Source: Cladopsammia gracilis (Eukaryota > Cnidaria > Anthozoa > Scleractinia > Dendrophylliidae). Taken from it: 64,000 nucleotides of DNA. Below are positions 26,201 through 36,100 of this stretch, one piece after another; positions within the stretch are counted from its first letter, which is position 1; the number at the start of each line of letters is the position of its first letter. The DNA is taken from contig JAJGOT010000212.1 in assembly GCA_022457155.1 (NCBI GenBank), positions 932,001-996,000 on the forward strand, read 5' to 3'. The notes below the pieces were generated by a model. That model had not been told where the DNA came from. It searched no databases and worked only from the letters and a program-made list of their open reading frames with translations. The position numbers and the translations under genes were made by a program.

Positions 26201-26769
26201 TCCTTACATCTTTAGATGTTCTTCTACGCCTTATAATTACAAACATTTCTCTGGAGATTCACTTCGTTTTCTAGTAGGTGGCAAACGCTGTGAAGTAGGC
26301 GGCTTATTCAGGTCAATTTTTATTAAAATGTGATCAATTTCAAAGAAAGTAGGCAGTAAACTCGGATGAATTTGCTTGGCGTAGCCGGTAACTTTCATCA
26401 GCAGCTCTTTATGAAACTTCACTTTACTCCCAACCATGTGTAGGTCTAAGATGGAGCATGACACTCAAACTAAAGCCGCTGAGCAGTAGTTTCCTTTTGT
26501 GTTGTTTCGTTCAAAGGAAACGTATCGACCATTGCTATCTTGTGCTGCTTTCTGCAATTGTAGTAAAAGGGTTGATATATATTTTTTTCTGTCACATTAG
26601 ACGTGCATTAGCCCTAGGAGGTACATGCACAGGGGAGCATGGTATTGGGTGTGGCAAGCAAGCCCTACTTCCTGAAGAGATCGGCCCAACTGGATTATCA
26701 GTGATGAAGGAAATCAAGACCTTGTTGGACCCCAAGTGGATCATGAATCCTGGAAAAGTATTTTTGTAA
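14204..26769 (+). CDS. LDHD: D-lactate dehydrogenase, mitochondrial (LDHD)
   Basis: FAD-dependent oxidation of D-lactate and related D-2-hydroxyacids in mitochondria. Exons by splice sites and phase: 14204-14317, 16166-16429, 17652-17793, 18577-18643, 19174-19266, 19460-19565, 21065-21158, 21674-21802, 22628-22755, 24040-24130, either 25834-25945 or 25994-26105, and 26601-26769. The sum is 1509 nt, or 502 aa, close to the mammalian length. Exon 1 encodes 38 residues with many Arg and only two acidic residues, typical of a mitochondrial presequence, and its ATG sits in GTCATGG. Exons 2-6 give the FAD-binding domain ([41 protein letters not shown]). The C-terminal domain has [10 protein letters not shown] and [10 protein letters not shown], known metal and active-site motifs of this family. 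The start and exon 1-2 junction are the least certain parts. Confidence 0.93.
14763..15858. mobile_element. Harbinger-like TIR element in LDHD intron 1
   Basis: The left end AGCCCGGTTTACACGACAAG is mirrored at the right end (GCTTGTCGTGTTAACCAGGTT). The flanks are TTA at 14760-14762 and 15859-15861, the TWA duplication typical of PIF/Harbinger. It contains a nested SINE (14811-15117) and a short frame starting [20 protein letters not shown] at 15324. That frame may be a transposase relic but is broken within about 35 residues. Confidence 0.7.
14811..15117 (+). mobile_element. tRNA-derived SINE nested in the Harbinger-like element
   Basis: The head has an A box (TAGTGGTTAGCGCG) and a B box (GGTTCGAGCA). 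The body has TCCACCCAGGTGTATAAATG, which resembles the central domain of MetaSINE-type elements from memory. The tail is TACCTT-rich. It is flanked by exact 13-bp duplications ACTCCAAAATTTG at 14798-14810 and 15118-15130. Confidence 0.85.
16430..17651. other. LDHD intron 2, nothing further seen
   Basis: AT-rich intron with repeated ACATGTA words. Short frames at 17051-17332 and 17264-17509 lack motifs. No repeat boundaries could be fixed. Confidence 0.5.
17794..18576. repeat. LDHD intron 3 with simple repeats
   Basis: It holds a poly-C run (about 17886-17905), a TATATACTGTATATACTGTA palindromic run (about 17957-17985) and an AATT tetranucleotide array (about 18018-18045). Nothing coding is seen. 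Confidence 0.6.
19800..19958 (-). mobile_element. tRNA-derived SINE in LDHD intron 6
   Basis: Read on the minus strand, the head GGGATGGCGCAGGGGTGAGA carries an A box and is followed by the B box GGTTCGATTCCCGG. An AT-rich simple repeat (19681-19708) lies beyond its 3' side. It sits antisense to LDHD. Confidence 0.75.
20000..20407 (+). mobile_element. MITE family 1, copy 2, in LDHD intron 6
   Basis: It matches the interior of 1155-1556 and, inverted, 25060-25350. The right end is TGACATAGCCCCTTT and the left end has TATGTCATGGCGGTT. It lies in direct orientation to LDHD, opposite to the copy in intron 10. Non-coding. Confidence 0.65.
20408..21064. other. Remainder of LDHD intron 6
   Basis: Contains a short palindrome of CACTAATCTG/CAGATTAGTG at about 20892-20919. 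A minus-strand 117-aa frame (20479-20832) has no motif and is not supported. Nothing else is seen. Confidence 0.45.
21159..21673. other. LDHD intron 7, nothing seen
   Basis: Single intron with GT and TAG boundaries. No coding sequence or clear repeat is seen. Confidence 0.5.
21960..22445. repeat. Two minisatellites in LDHD intron 8
   Basis: From about 21960 to 22130 a C-rich unit built on AAAATCCTCCCTTC and GTGCTCTCTCCACG recurs three to four times. From about 22255 to 22440 a T-rich unit with CAAAACTTACTTTTCCA and GGCAAAACT recurs about six to eight times with drift. Both give spurious frames. Confidence 0.7.
23027..23905. mobile_element. MITE family 2 (CACTGTCCC ends), copy 1, in LDHD intron 9
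   Basis: The left end has GGGACACTGTCCC followed by four CACTGTCCC-like repeats, and the right end has GGGACACTGCCTCTTTAAA. The stretch about 23130-23330 matches 28710-28920 closely (AAAGCAGTAGTTTGGAGATA and the GACAGGCGGTCAAGAAATCA word). Non-coding. Confidence 0.65.
24405..24658. mobile_element. Harbinger-like MITE in LDHD intron 10
   Basis: The ends AGCCTGGTTTTCA and TGAAAACCAGGCT are exact inverted repeats. The flanks are TAA at 24402-24404 and 24659-24661. The interior repeats CATAAG-type words. Non-coding. Confidence 0.75.
25060..25350 (-). mobile_element. MITE family 1, copy 3, inverted, in LDHD intron 10
   Basis: It is the reverse complement of the 20000-20407 repeat: AGGGAGCTATGTCACC at the left, TCTAGCACAGTC and ACCGCCATGA near the right. 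It is oriented opposite to the copy in intron 6, so the two can pair in the LDHD transcript. Confidence 0.65.
25414..25811. repeat. 27-bp minisatellite, about 15 units, upstream of exon 11a
   Basis: The unit is CAATTGTTGGTAGTAGTTAA plus TTGAATT. Variants change TTGG to TCGG or TAAG, and GAATT to GCATT or ACATT. Because 27 is a multiple of three, the minus strand stays open as a repeated INYYQQLNS peptide, which is an artefact. The array ends 22 bp before exon 11a. Confidence 0.95.
25834..25945 (+). CDS. LDHD: LDHD alternative exon 11a
   Basis: It is 112 nt, with TTTCCAG before and GGAAG|GTAAGG after. It encodes [19 protein letters not shown] and then [15 protein letters not shown]. It enters in phase 1 and leaves in phase 2, exactly as exon 11b does. 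It is fully open and keeps the metal-binding histidines. Using both 11a and 11b, or neither, would shift the frame. Confidence 0.85.
25994..26105 (+). CDS. LDHD: LDHD alternative exon 11b
   Basis: It is 112 nt, with TTGATTTAG before and GCAAG|GTATGC after. It encodes [19 protein letters not shown] and then [15 protein letters not shown]. It matches 11a at 27 of 38 residues (counting the split codons). About 12 of the identical residues use different codons, so both copies have been held by selection on protein. It is separated from 11a by 48 nt. Confidence 0.85.
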
Positions 26770-26785
26770 AACAAGTCGTACGTAT

Positions 26786-26791
26786 AATAAA
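26786..26791 (+). terminator. LDHD polyadenylation signal
   Basis: A canonical AATAAA lies 17 nt after the LDHD stop codon. Confidence 0.6.
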
Positions 26792-28665
26792 TTTGGTGAC
26801 TAGCTTTTTTCGGAGGATAAAAACCACTGTATTAAAATGTCCCAAATCTGCAGTAAAAATTGTCGTTTACGGATACCTTGCTGTATCCGACAAGTTCAGT
26901 TGGTCTCGGAAAGGCCAAACGTCACGCAAACTCTCCCTCAATATTAAGGCGCGTCTACAAGACAAAGGGACGTCTGTGGTCTCTGTGTTCGTTGAAACGA
27001 GATGCCACTGTAAACTGCGTTTCCGCAATCTTCACATTAAAGATAAATTCTAAGGTGACGAAACAATTCCGGCTAGTTTGAGGATTAATACACCCCATGG
27101 ATTCTGATTTTAAAATTTAGCTCCAGGCCCGGAAAGTTATCGGGACTTCGAGAAACGAGCCCCAGGCCGAAAAACGAAACATCGAACCAAAAAAAATTCT
27201 AGGTTTTTTATAATCTACATAACGGTGCGAGTTTGATTCCGTATGGTCAGTGTTCTAAAACTAATTATTGTTATCATGAAAGCATGAGGCTAGTATAACG
27301 TTCCGTGCCGGAATGAGAATATCGATCCGGTGGAGCCATCGAGTTGAACTCTTACTGGTATATACAACATTTTACACTGGTATCGAGTTAATGAATGCAG
27401 ACTTGTGGAGCCCCAAAAGAGGGAACTGTGATTAGTCATACTACTACACAGCTGCAATCAAATCTTGATCGGTTTTTCGTCATTTACTTGATTGTGCCTC
27501 CACATTTGATTGACCAAGAGAAGAATATAATATTATATAATAACAGAATCTTAGTGTGTGTCAGGTGTTTCAAGCAAAGTTGCTTCTTTTGAAAGTCACT
27601 GACCTTAAAGTGCCATAACCCTCAAATACATATCCAGGGGCGCTTGGAAAGCGAATAGAACGGATATTTTCCGGAATAAATTCCGGAATTTTAGGACAAC
27701 CTCGCGACTGAGGTTGTCCCAACGTTTCGGTGCAACGGTGCAACCAACCAGAAAATACTGTTCCATTCACCACACGGAATACCCGGAATTTCAAACCGGA
27801 ATTTTTGGTCAAATGGAAAGCGCCCCAGTTTTCAGAATCAACTGTATGCGCGTGAGTGAGTTATGGAGATTTGAATTTACAAAATGCTAATAAGATGAGG
27901 TCAATTAAGGACTACCGTTATTTCTACTTCAATTTACAATACGCAGTTTACAGCTTAAAGATAATCAATTTGAGAAATATTAAATATAAACTGTGAATGG
28001 TCAATTGATTCGAAACAAATATTACTTGGAGGTAAAAACAAGTAGTTGTATAATAATCGAGTCCTGAATTGACGTCATCTTGTTAGCATTTTGCGGTAAA
28101 TCCAAATCTCTATAACTCACTAACGCGACGTTAAAAACAGAAATATTTCACTATTCAACTATTCAACGTACATAGAGTGGATTCTGAAAATATGTATTTA
28201 ACGGTTGTGGGCACTTCCCCTGAGGATTAAAGCTTTTGAATGGTTTAATTATGTACTGCATAATGTACATCATAAATGCTTAGGTAGTTGTCAGTTTTAA
28301 CTAAAATCAAAGAAAGATGAAAAGAAACACATGTAACGCATGAAGCTTATTACCTATAGGTTCGTGATTACATTCTACATTAATCGCGTTCGAATTTCGT
28401 GTTGGTTGTCCTGTGGTTTATGTGCAGTAAAATTTGAGATTTTTTGGTGGCCGGTCTTCCAAATGGCCGCCCCTATTGGTTTTTTTTCAGGGGCTCATTT
28501 CCGCCGGAAATTCCTTCGAACGCGTCTCCATAATCTGTGATTCATCATCATCATCATATCCTTTTCCCTCTGGAGGAAAAGTAATCTGTGATTACTGCTA
28601 GTATAATTATGATACAAAGTTATTTGTTTGCTTGTTTTTTTTTTTCTGCAAAATTGAAGTGTAGT
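26792..28665. other. Spacer with two inverted-repeat elements
   Basis: From 27638 to 27827 an element begins CAGGGGCGCTTGGAAAGCG and ends GGAAAGCGCCCCAG. From 27850 to 28127 arms of about 52 bp begin GTGAGTGAGTTATGGAGATT and are mirrored with few mismatches. No gene is seen. Confidence 0.6.
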
Positions 28666-29071
28666 TAAAGGGGCACTGTCCCGCCAAATTCTCAAAATTT
28701 CGTTTAGCTTATTTCCACGTTATATCGCCAAATGCCACCAAATACACAGCTTAGTTACAAAAAGATTCTATAGAGCAAAACAAAAGCAGTAGTTTGGAGA
28801 TAAAGTGCAGGAGTGCAAGGATTGAAGTGCATTACACGGTTCATGAAATTTGATTTATTGATCATGACAGGCGGTCAAGAAATCAAACTTGCCATTCTTG
28901 TAAAATTTGTTTTTTTTCCAGCTGTTATTTTGTCTGTTCTGTTCATATTTCTTTGCTTCTATCATTTTTGGCGATGGTTTCTTCCAATTTCAAGATAATA
29001 AAGTAAGCTTGAAGCAATCGTCTGGCCATTATCATGAAAACACGATATTTCAGCGGGGACAGTGTCCTTTA
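28666..29071. mobile_element. MITE family 2, copy 2
   Basis: The ends TAAAGGGGCACTGTCCCG and GGGGACAGTGTCCTTTA are inverted. The interior matches 23130-23330. It is about 406 bp and non-coding. Confidence 0.75.
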
Positions 29072-29164
29072 AATCGATGATATATTAGTATAGTAATTAA
29101 CTTTTTAACCTTTTATTGCATATTCATAAATTAATTACACAGCTACATATTGTATGCTATATTA

Positions 29165-29590
29165 TCATACAAGAAAAGGAAGTACAGTTTACACATCGAC
29201 CTACCCTTTTTATAAGTGCTGTACTGCATAGAGTGATTTTACTTCAACTGTGAAACAGAAACTATTAGTTAGTGTGTAACACTATCACTATCTATTACAC
29301 TAGCGCTAGACCTTGATAGAGTGATTCACAATCTAACAATTAGTATGCGATAGTCCAAATTAAACAAAAGAAAACAATGGAATTATTGCCCAATAGTGCG
29401 TACTATTCTACTAACTATTTCACGGGTTAACTGTAATCGCTCTAATATTCGAGGATAATATAAACTGATACGAAGTACTACGGCGTAAAATCCTACTATC
29501 TATTTCACAGATGAAGTAAAACCACTCTAATGTATATCATAAATTCTTAACATACAAGAAAAGGAAGTACAGTTTACACATCGACCTGGT
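29165..29590. repeat. TIR element bracketed by 37-bp direct repeats
   Basis: A 37-bp word beginning CATACAAGAAAAGGAAGTAC occurs at about 29168 and again at about 29552. Between them, inverted ends (AGAGTGATTTTACTTCAACT at about 29230 and its near complement near 29505-29533) mark an element of about 305 bp. Non-coding. Confidence 0.6.
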
Positions 29591-30367
29591 TGGAAGACCA
29601 ATCCTGTTTAAACCAGAGATTCAGTTGTAATATCTTATACCAACACATTTGGAATGTATAACTATGCTTAGTTTCAATACATAACTAATATTTTTAGTTT
29701 TGTAACGAATCATTAGTATTAAATTGTGACAAGGTAGAGATACCGCGAGTAGTATCCTGTAGTTGGCAGATATAGTGGTACGAAGCTCCGTAGCCTGCGC
29801 CTTACAATAAGTGACAGGCTAGACCTGGCAGTGGAGGTGGCTTGCAGAAATAAAGTAAACCTTGGGGTATCCATGTTATTCCCTGGTCCCAGAGGGTTGT
29901 TTTTCGTCTTTCCTCACAAACGAGACCGAGCCGCGAGCGGCGATTGTGAGTCGTTTGAGAAGAAAGAAGAAGCAAACCCTCGGAGACCACAATACCCATC
30001 TAATGCCCCCGCTTGAGACGATAATAATAGAATAATAAGAAAAGAGATTTATATATTTAACAATTAGGTTATGAGCTCGAGATTTCTATCGCGTTTTCGC
30101 CCTCACCAACCATGCGATAGAAATCAAGAGCGAATAATCTAATTGTTTCAGTATAAATCTACTAGACGTTCAAAACTTAACAAATACTCTTCACAGACAC
30201 ATCCAAAACGCGAAGAAGCGGCCGCCATTAAGGTTACTTACCTTCTACAACAGAATAGATAGTGAGTAGCGTAGCCAATAAGAGAACAGCATTCGTGATA
30301 GAACGCTAGGAGATTTACACTGAATCGCTTTACCAATATCAATCTATCTAGCCCTTCTCTCTAAATC

Positions 30368-30656
30368 CTTTTGACACGGAAATAAATTTTGCCAACTCTT
30401 TTACATGGGTGTCAAAGGCCGTCTTTTGATACCCAAGTCAAAGGAAGTGCACCTTTGACGCTTATCAAAGGTAAAGGTGCTGTCAAATGTTGCTTTGGCG
30501 GGCTTGCACAAAGGTCCGTGCATCAAATGTCTAGTACTTTTGACGCGCGTCAAGGGTGTGTCAAAAGCAACGTCAAAAGTGCTATAAAACCTTTGATCAC
30601 ATTCGATGCCTGTGTGTGTCGCGCAATTTTGTTACATCTTTGATGGAGATCAAAGC
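30368..30656. promoter_or_regulatory. Cluster of TCF/LEF-like TCAAAG words
   Basis: About 13 TCAAAG/CTTTGA or close variants lie within about 290 bp on both strands. The strong matches are TATCAAAGG, CCTTTGATC, TCTTTGATGG and GATCAAAGCC. The TCF/LEF consensus is CTTTGWW. It could be an enhancer, or only a repeat with that word. There is no evidence of activity. Confidence 0.3.
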
Positions 30657-31037
30657 CAACTACGGGAAGACTGAAGAGAGACCCTGGGAATCGAGGTTGG
30701 GTTATGGGGGCAGGCTGGAAAGCAACATCGCGTGGTGGTGTTCACGGCTGTTGTTGGGATATACATGTAAAGTGGAAACAAGCTCTAACCATACGCACCC
30801 AGTTGGAACGGGATGAAAGCTCCAACTGTATAAATAGTGTTTCTAAAAAATCGTCAACGAGTTATTCATGGTCAACAAGATTGAATCAGAGAATCATCAA
30901 GGACTTTCGTCTGAAAATTCGGGGACTTGTCGGCCTTAATCCTTAAGTGCATTGGATGCAGTATCATACCTAAATGTGGTCTTCGAAAACGTTTCTTCAC
31001 TTCAGTAAAAAAAAAAAAAAAAAAGAAAGGATTTTAT

Positions 31038-31097
31038 CGTTCCCAGGGCCTCTCTTTTCAGCTACGTACGAAGAGAGAGAGGGGCCCTGGGAACGAG
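31038..31097. repeat. Short palindrome with CCTGGGAACGAGG
   Basis: CGTTCCCAGGGCCTCTC and a downstream near complement form a hairpin. A poly-A run of about 17 lies just upstream. The word CCTGGGAACGAGG or a close variant recurs near 30682, 41270 and 53650, so it is a dispersed repeat. Confidence 0.55.
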
Positions 31098-31761
31098 GTT
31101 GTGCTTCATGATCGACTGTGGTTACCATAACGCCTTGATCTCAAGCGCAGCGATGAAGTACACGAATTTACAGAGTTGAAGTGATTTTATAACAAAGTTC
31201 ACGATGTACACATCATAAACAACTTGGTTTAGTCTGTCACGCGATACATTTTTTCTATCAAAAGGAGAATACAAAGCTGTAAATAGAGTACGCGATATGA
31301 AAAGATTTATAGAAAAAATCGAAACTACTGATTGGCAGAACCATAGTTAATCGAGGGACTGGTTATGAAACCTTACAGACTTCAATGGCGTTAACAAAAG
31401 AGCTACAATTTATGTTGAACCGTACTTGACCGTGCACATCTTTAGTTTTTTGATCACACCGGTGCTATGACTGAATAACTTAATTGCACCATTTCTATTG
31501 GTCAGTTGCTCGAACAAAAGTTCAACATCTATTATGTTGTGCAGGGTCAAGGCAGAAAAACATTAACAAAAACATCGAACAAAGACATTTCTCAGGTTTC
31601 ATAACCACTGCACTTTATTAACTATGGCAGAACTTACTATTTGTCCATATATACAGTTTACGTAAGGCAAAAGTAACCTTGACTATAATAATTATTCACT
31701 TTATCTTCTGACAGATGTTCTTAGTACTGTCATGAAACCAAAACAAAGTTCATAAAGAGCT

Positions 31762-31990
31762 TAGAGCAGTTTCAATTGTCGTGAAACCAAAACGAAAGAA
31801 AGAAAGAAATTACTATGGCCAATCACAACAGACGTTGATAATTCAATGAACCAATCAGACCTCGAAGCAAATACATGTAGCCGTCGCCAAGCGCGGGAAA
31901 ACGCGTGCGAGTTTTGGTTTTACTTCTGATTGGTAAAGAAAGTGGCGCGAAATTTTTTAGCCAATCATAATGTTACTTTCGAATTAACAA
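31762..31990 (-). mobile_element. CCAAT-rich MITE, copy 1 (truncated)
   Basis: It starts TTAGAGCAGTTTCAATTGTCG and matches the 32747-33015 copy along its length. The far end is eroded. It contains several CCAATCA/TGATTGG boxes. Non-coding. Confidence 0.7.
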
Positions 31991-32533
31991 ATTGACGTCA
32001 GTTTTTTTATGCGTCTGTCCTCTTATTGATGATAAAATTCGTCATAACATTGTCAAAGTGCTGTGGATCCACGAGCCGCAGGCGAGTTGATCCACAGCAA
32101 ACGAGGAGACAATTGAGAGCGAAGAAAACGTAATGAAGACTGGTTTAAGAATTGATACAGTGATAACCCTTAAACTCCTGCAGTGTAGAGCCAAACTTTG
32201 GTTCGTGTAATGCGGTGATTACAAGTTTTGAGTCTGCTGGTGAAATTCTTCGATGTGAACATTCCGGCAAAACTTTCCTATATTCCTATATTTCAATTTT
32301 GGCTACTCTTGGGAGTTAAAGGGTTATAAAGGAATATCATGCTACATGTTCTAACCAATCACAGTAAACACACTGGTTTTTTTAACATTGAGTTCAGTAG
32401 CATGACTATTAATAACTTATCGTTACTTGATATTAAAAGGGAAATTTTTCCGCGCTTGACACTGGTCTCACATTTTTTTGTTGTAGTTCTGATTTCTGAT
32501 TGATCTACCGTATGCATTCATTGTCCGTTTGAC

Positions 32534-32746
32534 AGAGCGGTCTTCAATTGAAAATCGAAAGTAATTGCGCAATTGCTTTGGTTTTGCATTGCTGCGCTTT
32601 GATTGGTTAAAAAATCTCGCGCCACTTTATCAACCAATCAGAAGAAATACCGAAACCAATCGTGAAAATCGTTGTTGATTGGTTTGTCAGCGTCGGTTGT
32701 GATTGGCCAGAGAGATTACTTTGGTTTTGGTTTTACGACACTCAAT
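32534..32746 (+). mobile_element. CCAAT-rich MITE, copy 2
   Basis: It begins AGAGCGGTCTTCAATTGAAA and ends with the TACGACACTCAAT end of the family. It abuts copy 3 directly, in the opposite orientation. Confidence 0.7.
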
Positions 32747-33015
32747 AGAGCAGTTTCCAATTGAGTGTCGTAAAACCAAAACCAAAGTAATTACTCTGAC
32801 CAATCACAGCAGTCGTAAACAATCCAATGAACCAATCAGAGCTCGAAGCAATTACATGTCGGAAAACGCGTGCGAGCAAGTCACGATTGGTTTTGGTTTT
32901 ACTTCTGATTGGTCGAGAAAGTGGCGCGAGATTTTTTAGCCAATCACAAAGCGTAGCAATGCAAAACCAATGCAATCGTGTAATTACTTTCGACACTCAA
33001 TTGAAAACTGCTCTA
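32747..33015 (-). mobile_element. CCAAT-rich MITE, copy 3
   Basis: The ends AGAGCAGTTTCCAATTGAGT and TCAATTGAAAACTGCTCT are inverted. About seven CCAAT or ATTGG boxes lie inside. It is closely similar to 41631-41908 in the opposite orientation. Non-coding. Confidence 0.8.
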
Positions 33016-33161
33016 TGAAAAACTGCTCTACAAGTGGGCAGAAGTGACCGTTTTGGTTTTGCAATTCCAATTTTTCACAGGCATTAGCAAAATCTAACAG
33101 AAAACTTCCAAGCAATGGGGTGAGATTTATCGTGAAAAATCCTCGTCTTCTTTAGCAGATG

Positions 33162-36100
33162 CTATCTGCATATTAATGAACGAATCAGAGCTTCTACACT
33201 TTGAAGAAATAAGTCTGTATATCCAGCCCCTCTGTAGGCCTCAGCCAACAATTCCATGTCCGCACTGAACAGCTGTTCTTTCCCTTCCTGTCTGTAGCTT
33301 TCCAGAAGTGAATTCATGTCATCAATAAACTCCTGGTTGTACTCCGGTATTTCTGTTGGTAGCTGAGGCGATGAAATTCTGTGCTCTCTGATTAAAAATT
33401 GAGTAATTGATATTTCTAAACAGAACGGAAAAAATCGTTATTTGAAATCAAGATTATTGCACTGAAGTCAATATAAAAAATGAACGATGTAAAATAAAAT
33501 GTAATGAACAATAGATAACTAAACTTTACTACAAAAATTAGTGGTAATTTTAAAAACTCTTAACATTGATCATTCAAATGCAAACTGTTGAGTAGCATTT
33601 TTTTCTGGTGGTGCTGTTTATTGTGCTTTACAAGTTGGTTCTAACATTTTAGTTTCTGGATAAAACCTAAAGTGTGACTGACCATCAGTACAATCATAAA
33701 TGTACCTTTCTTTTATTTTGTTGTTGTCATATATGTTAATTGTCATAAATATTTATACATGTATTGTTGTGGGTATTTTAGACAGTTTACAAATTCATAC
33801 TTTGGCAGCATTACATCGTTTACTTTAACCCCTTCACTGCCACCCCCCATGTAACACCCTGTGCCATGGCTTATTTCCTCACAAAGAGGTATTTACAGTT
33901 GACAGTAGAATTTCTTAACAGTCTGGTAACTAGTAGTCACCAGTCCATTTTAAGAGTCACTGCTCCCATAGGCCAAAAGGTTTTGTATCTCATGTGCCAG
34001 CAATTTAATTTAAAGTTTGAAAATATGGGTAGTTTCTAGGTGTTGTGGATGGTGTGATCACCAAATGATGTAAAACAAAAGATTCAAAAGACACTGAACA
34101 ATACCCACACCACAACACAAACGCTAACCAACAATGGCTTCCGCAACACCAAGAAACACCCAAAATATGGACGTACTGAGTACGTCATACAGACGTACGA
34201 GGTGTGAGACACATGGCATACTCAGTACGTCATGCTGGCAATGAAGGGGTTTTAAAGGGTTAAAAAAAAACAACCAACGTGAATTTGTCAGCATACTCAC
34301 TTCTTAAGAGCCTTTCTCTGGCATCTTTATTCCCCCTCAAAGCACCTCCAATCTCACCTCTTAGTTCATTCACCAAACCCTGGAGTTTGCTGTTAAAATC
34401 TAAGTTTATTGCAAGGACTGTTAAAAGAAAAAAGTAAAACACAGTGAAAATTAGCCTCCTATGCAGATGTTCTTTGCAATTAGACTGGCATGAACTTCTT
34501 TCCCACAAATGACTCCTTAAAAAGTGCTGCCATATGGGTCTGACATGCTTTAAGATGCACCCATAGAGTTATTGGTATTTCCTCAGTTCAAATTTATGAA
34601 ATGTGGAGATCAACACAAACTGCACAAGAAAATAACTGAGTCAAGAACGTACTACCGGTAGATTTCAAATTAATGACAACAGGGTCAAATTTTACTTTAC
34701 AAATTACAAAAAAATATTTGATCTGAATGGCGGTGGTTTGAGGTCTGGTCTCCACCTTTGTGTTGTTTCAGCCCTGTCAAAATGTGCTGGCAATTTTGCT
34801 GCCTACAGTCAATTATTTGCCATCTACTTCAAAAATCATGACTAATAACAAAATACATTACTAGCCCTTATTGCCTACTACTTTCTGTTACCCTGCCTAC
34901 CACTACAAAACATTCTGACAGGGCTGGTTGTTTTCTGAGAAAAATAAGTTTATTCTGCATTGTCTCTCTCCAACCAGGTGCACAAATGGGTACCATAAAA
35001 TGCTGGTTATACAGGTAAGCCCCCCCCCACCCCCCTACTTATACAGTTGTAGGCACATCTACCTGTAAATGAAGAGAGTATTCTTTTTATAACCCCCCTT
35101 CTCCCCCAGCTCCTGGATATAAGCCCCCATCTTGTGTACTTTTCAGAACACTGTACAACTTCAAATAGAAAATTAGGACATTAGAGTGCAGAACAGTGAT
35201 TTAATTATAGCTTTTTGTTGTCTCATCCAATACTAACAATGTTTTTTTTTTTCTGTGGTATTAATATTATTAGAAGCCAGCATGCAAAGCATCTCTTCAA
35301 CAGGCTTCAACAACGACCAGTAAATGAAAACATATTTTAATAATGGTGTATCAGCTTACCAACTCATTCCAAAGCCTTTTTTTATGCCACTTTTTTGCCT
35401 TCTGGATATAAGGACCCTGCCCAAGGCTTTTCTTACCTTTTCTTAAACTTATACCATAAAGTTATCTAAAAAAGTGATCTCCATCCCCCACCCTCTATCC
35501 AATGTTGTACCATTGGTCAGGTAGTCTGTGGGCAACAACAAATGCAACTTTGGTTCGGGGAGGGAGCAGGGGGTGGTAACCCTTTAAACAAAAGTGTGTC
35601 AACAATTGAGTTGCCAATTGTAGCTACAATGTAAAAGTATGTACCATTTTGATGGAATTGTAGGAACAAGTCTTCAAAACGGATCATTCTATTTAAAAAC
35701 TAGCAGGTCTGGCAGGCCAGTTCTGACAAAATAATGGTAACTGCCCTAAGATTAAATCATTAGACACTGGCAGATCCAGATGTTCTCAAAAGGGTAGAGG
35801 GAGTAAAAACGGGGGAGGAGGAAGAGTGAAAATGGTTAAGAATGAAACATTGTTTCATCCTTTAGGCCTTTATTTTTTTTGCAAAATAAGACGGGGAGGG
35901 GGAGTCTCCCTGCACCTCCCCCCCCCCCCCCAGATATGCCCCTGAGATACACTGTAAAGTCAGGATCTGCTACCAGGGTATGACAGTACTCACCTGATTT
36001 GTCAAACCATATGCACTTGTTATCTGGAACATTGGCGACCATGGATAAAGTCTCAGACTTTCCCATCCAGGTGTAATGTGGCACTCTGTCATTTCCAAAA

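Noticed and set aside
30389..30816. Overlapping 80-86 aa plus-strand frames
   Set aside because: They arise from the TCAAAG-rich sequence and show no protein-like features.
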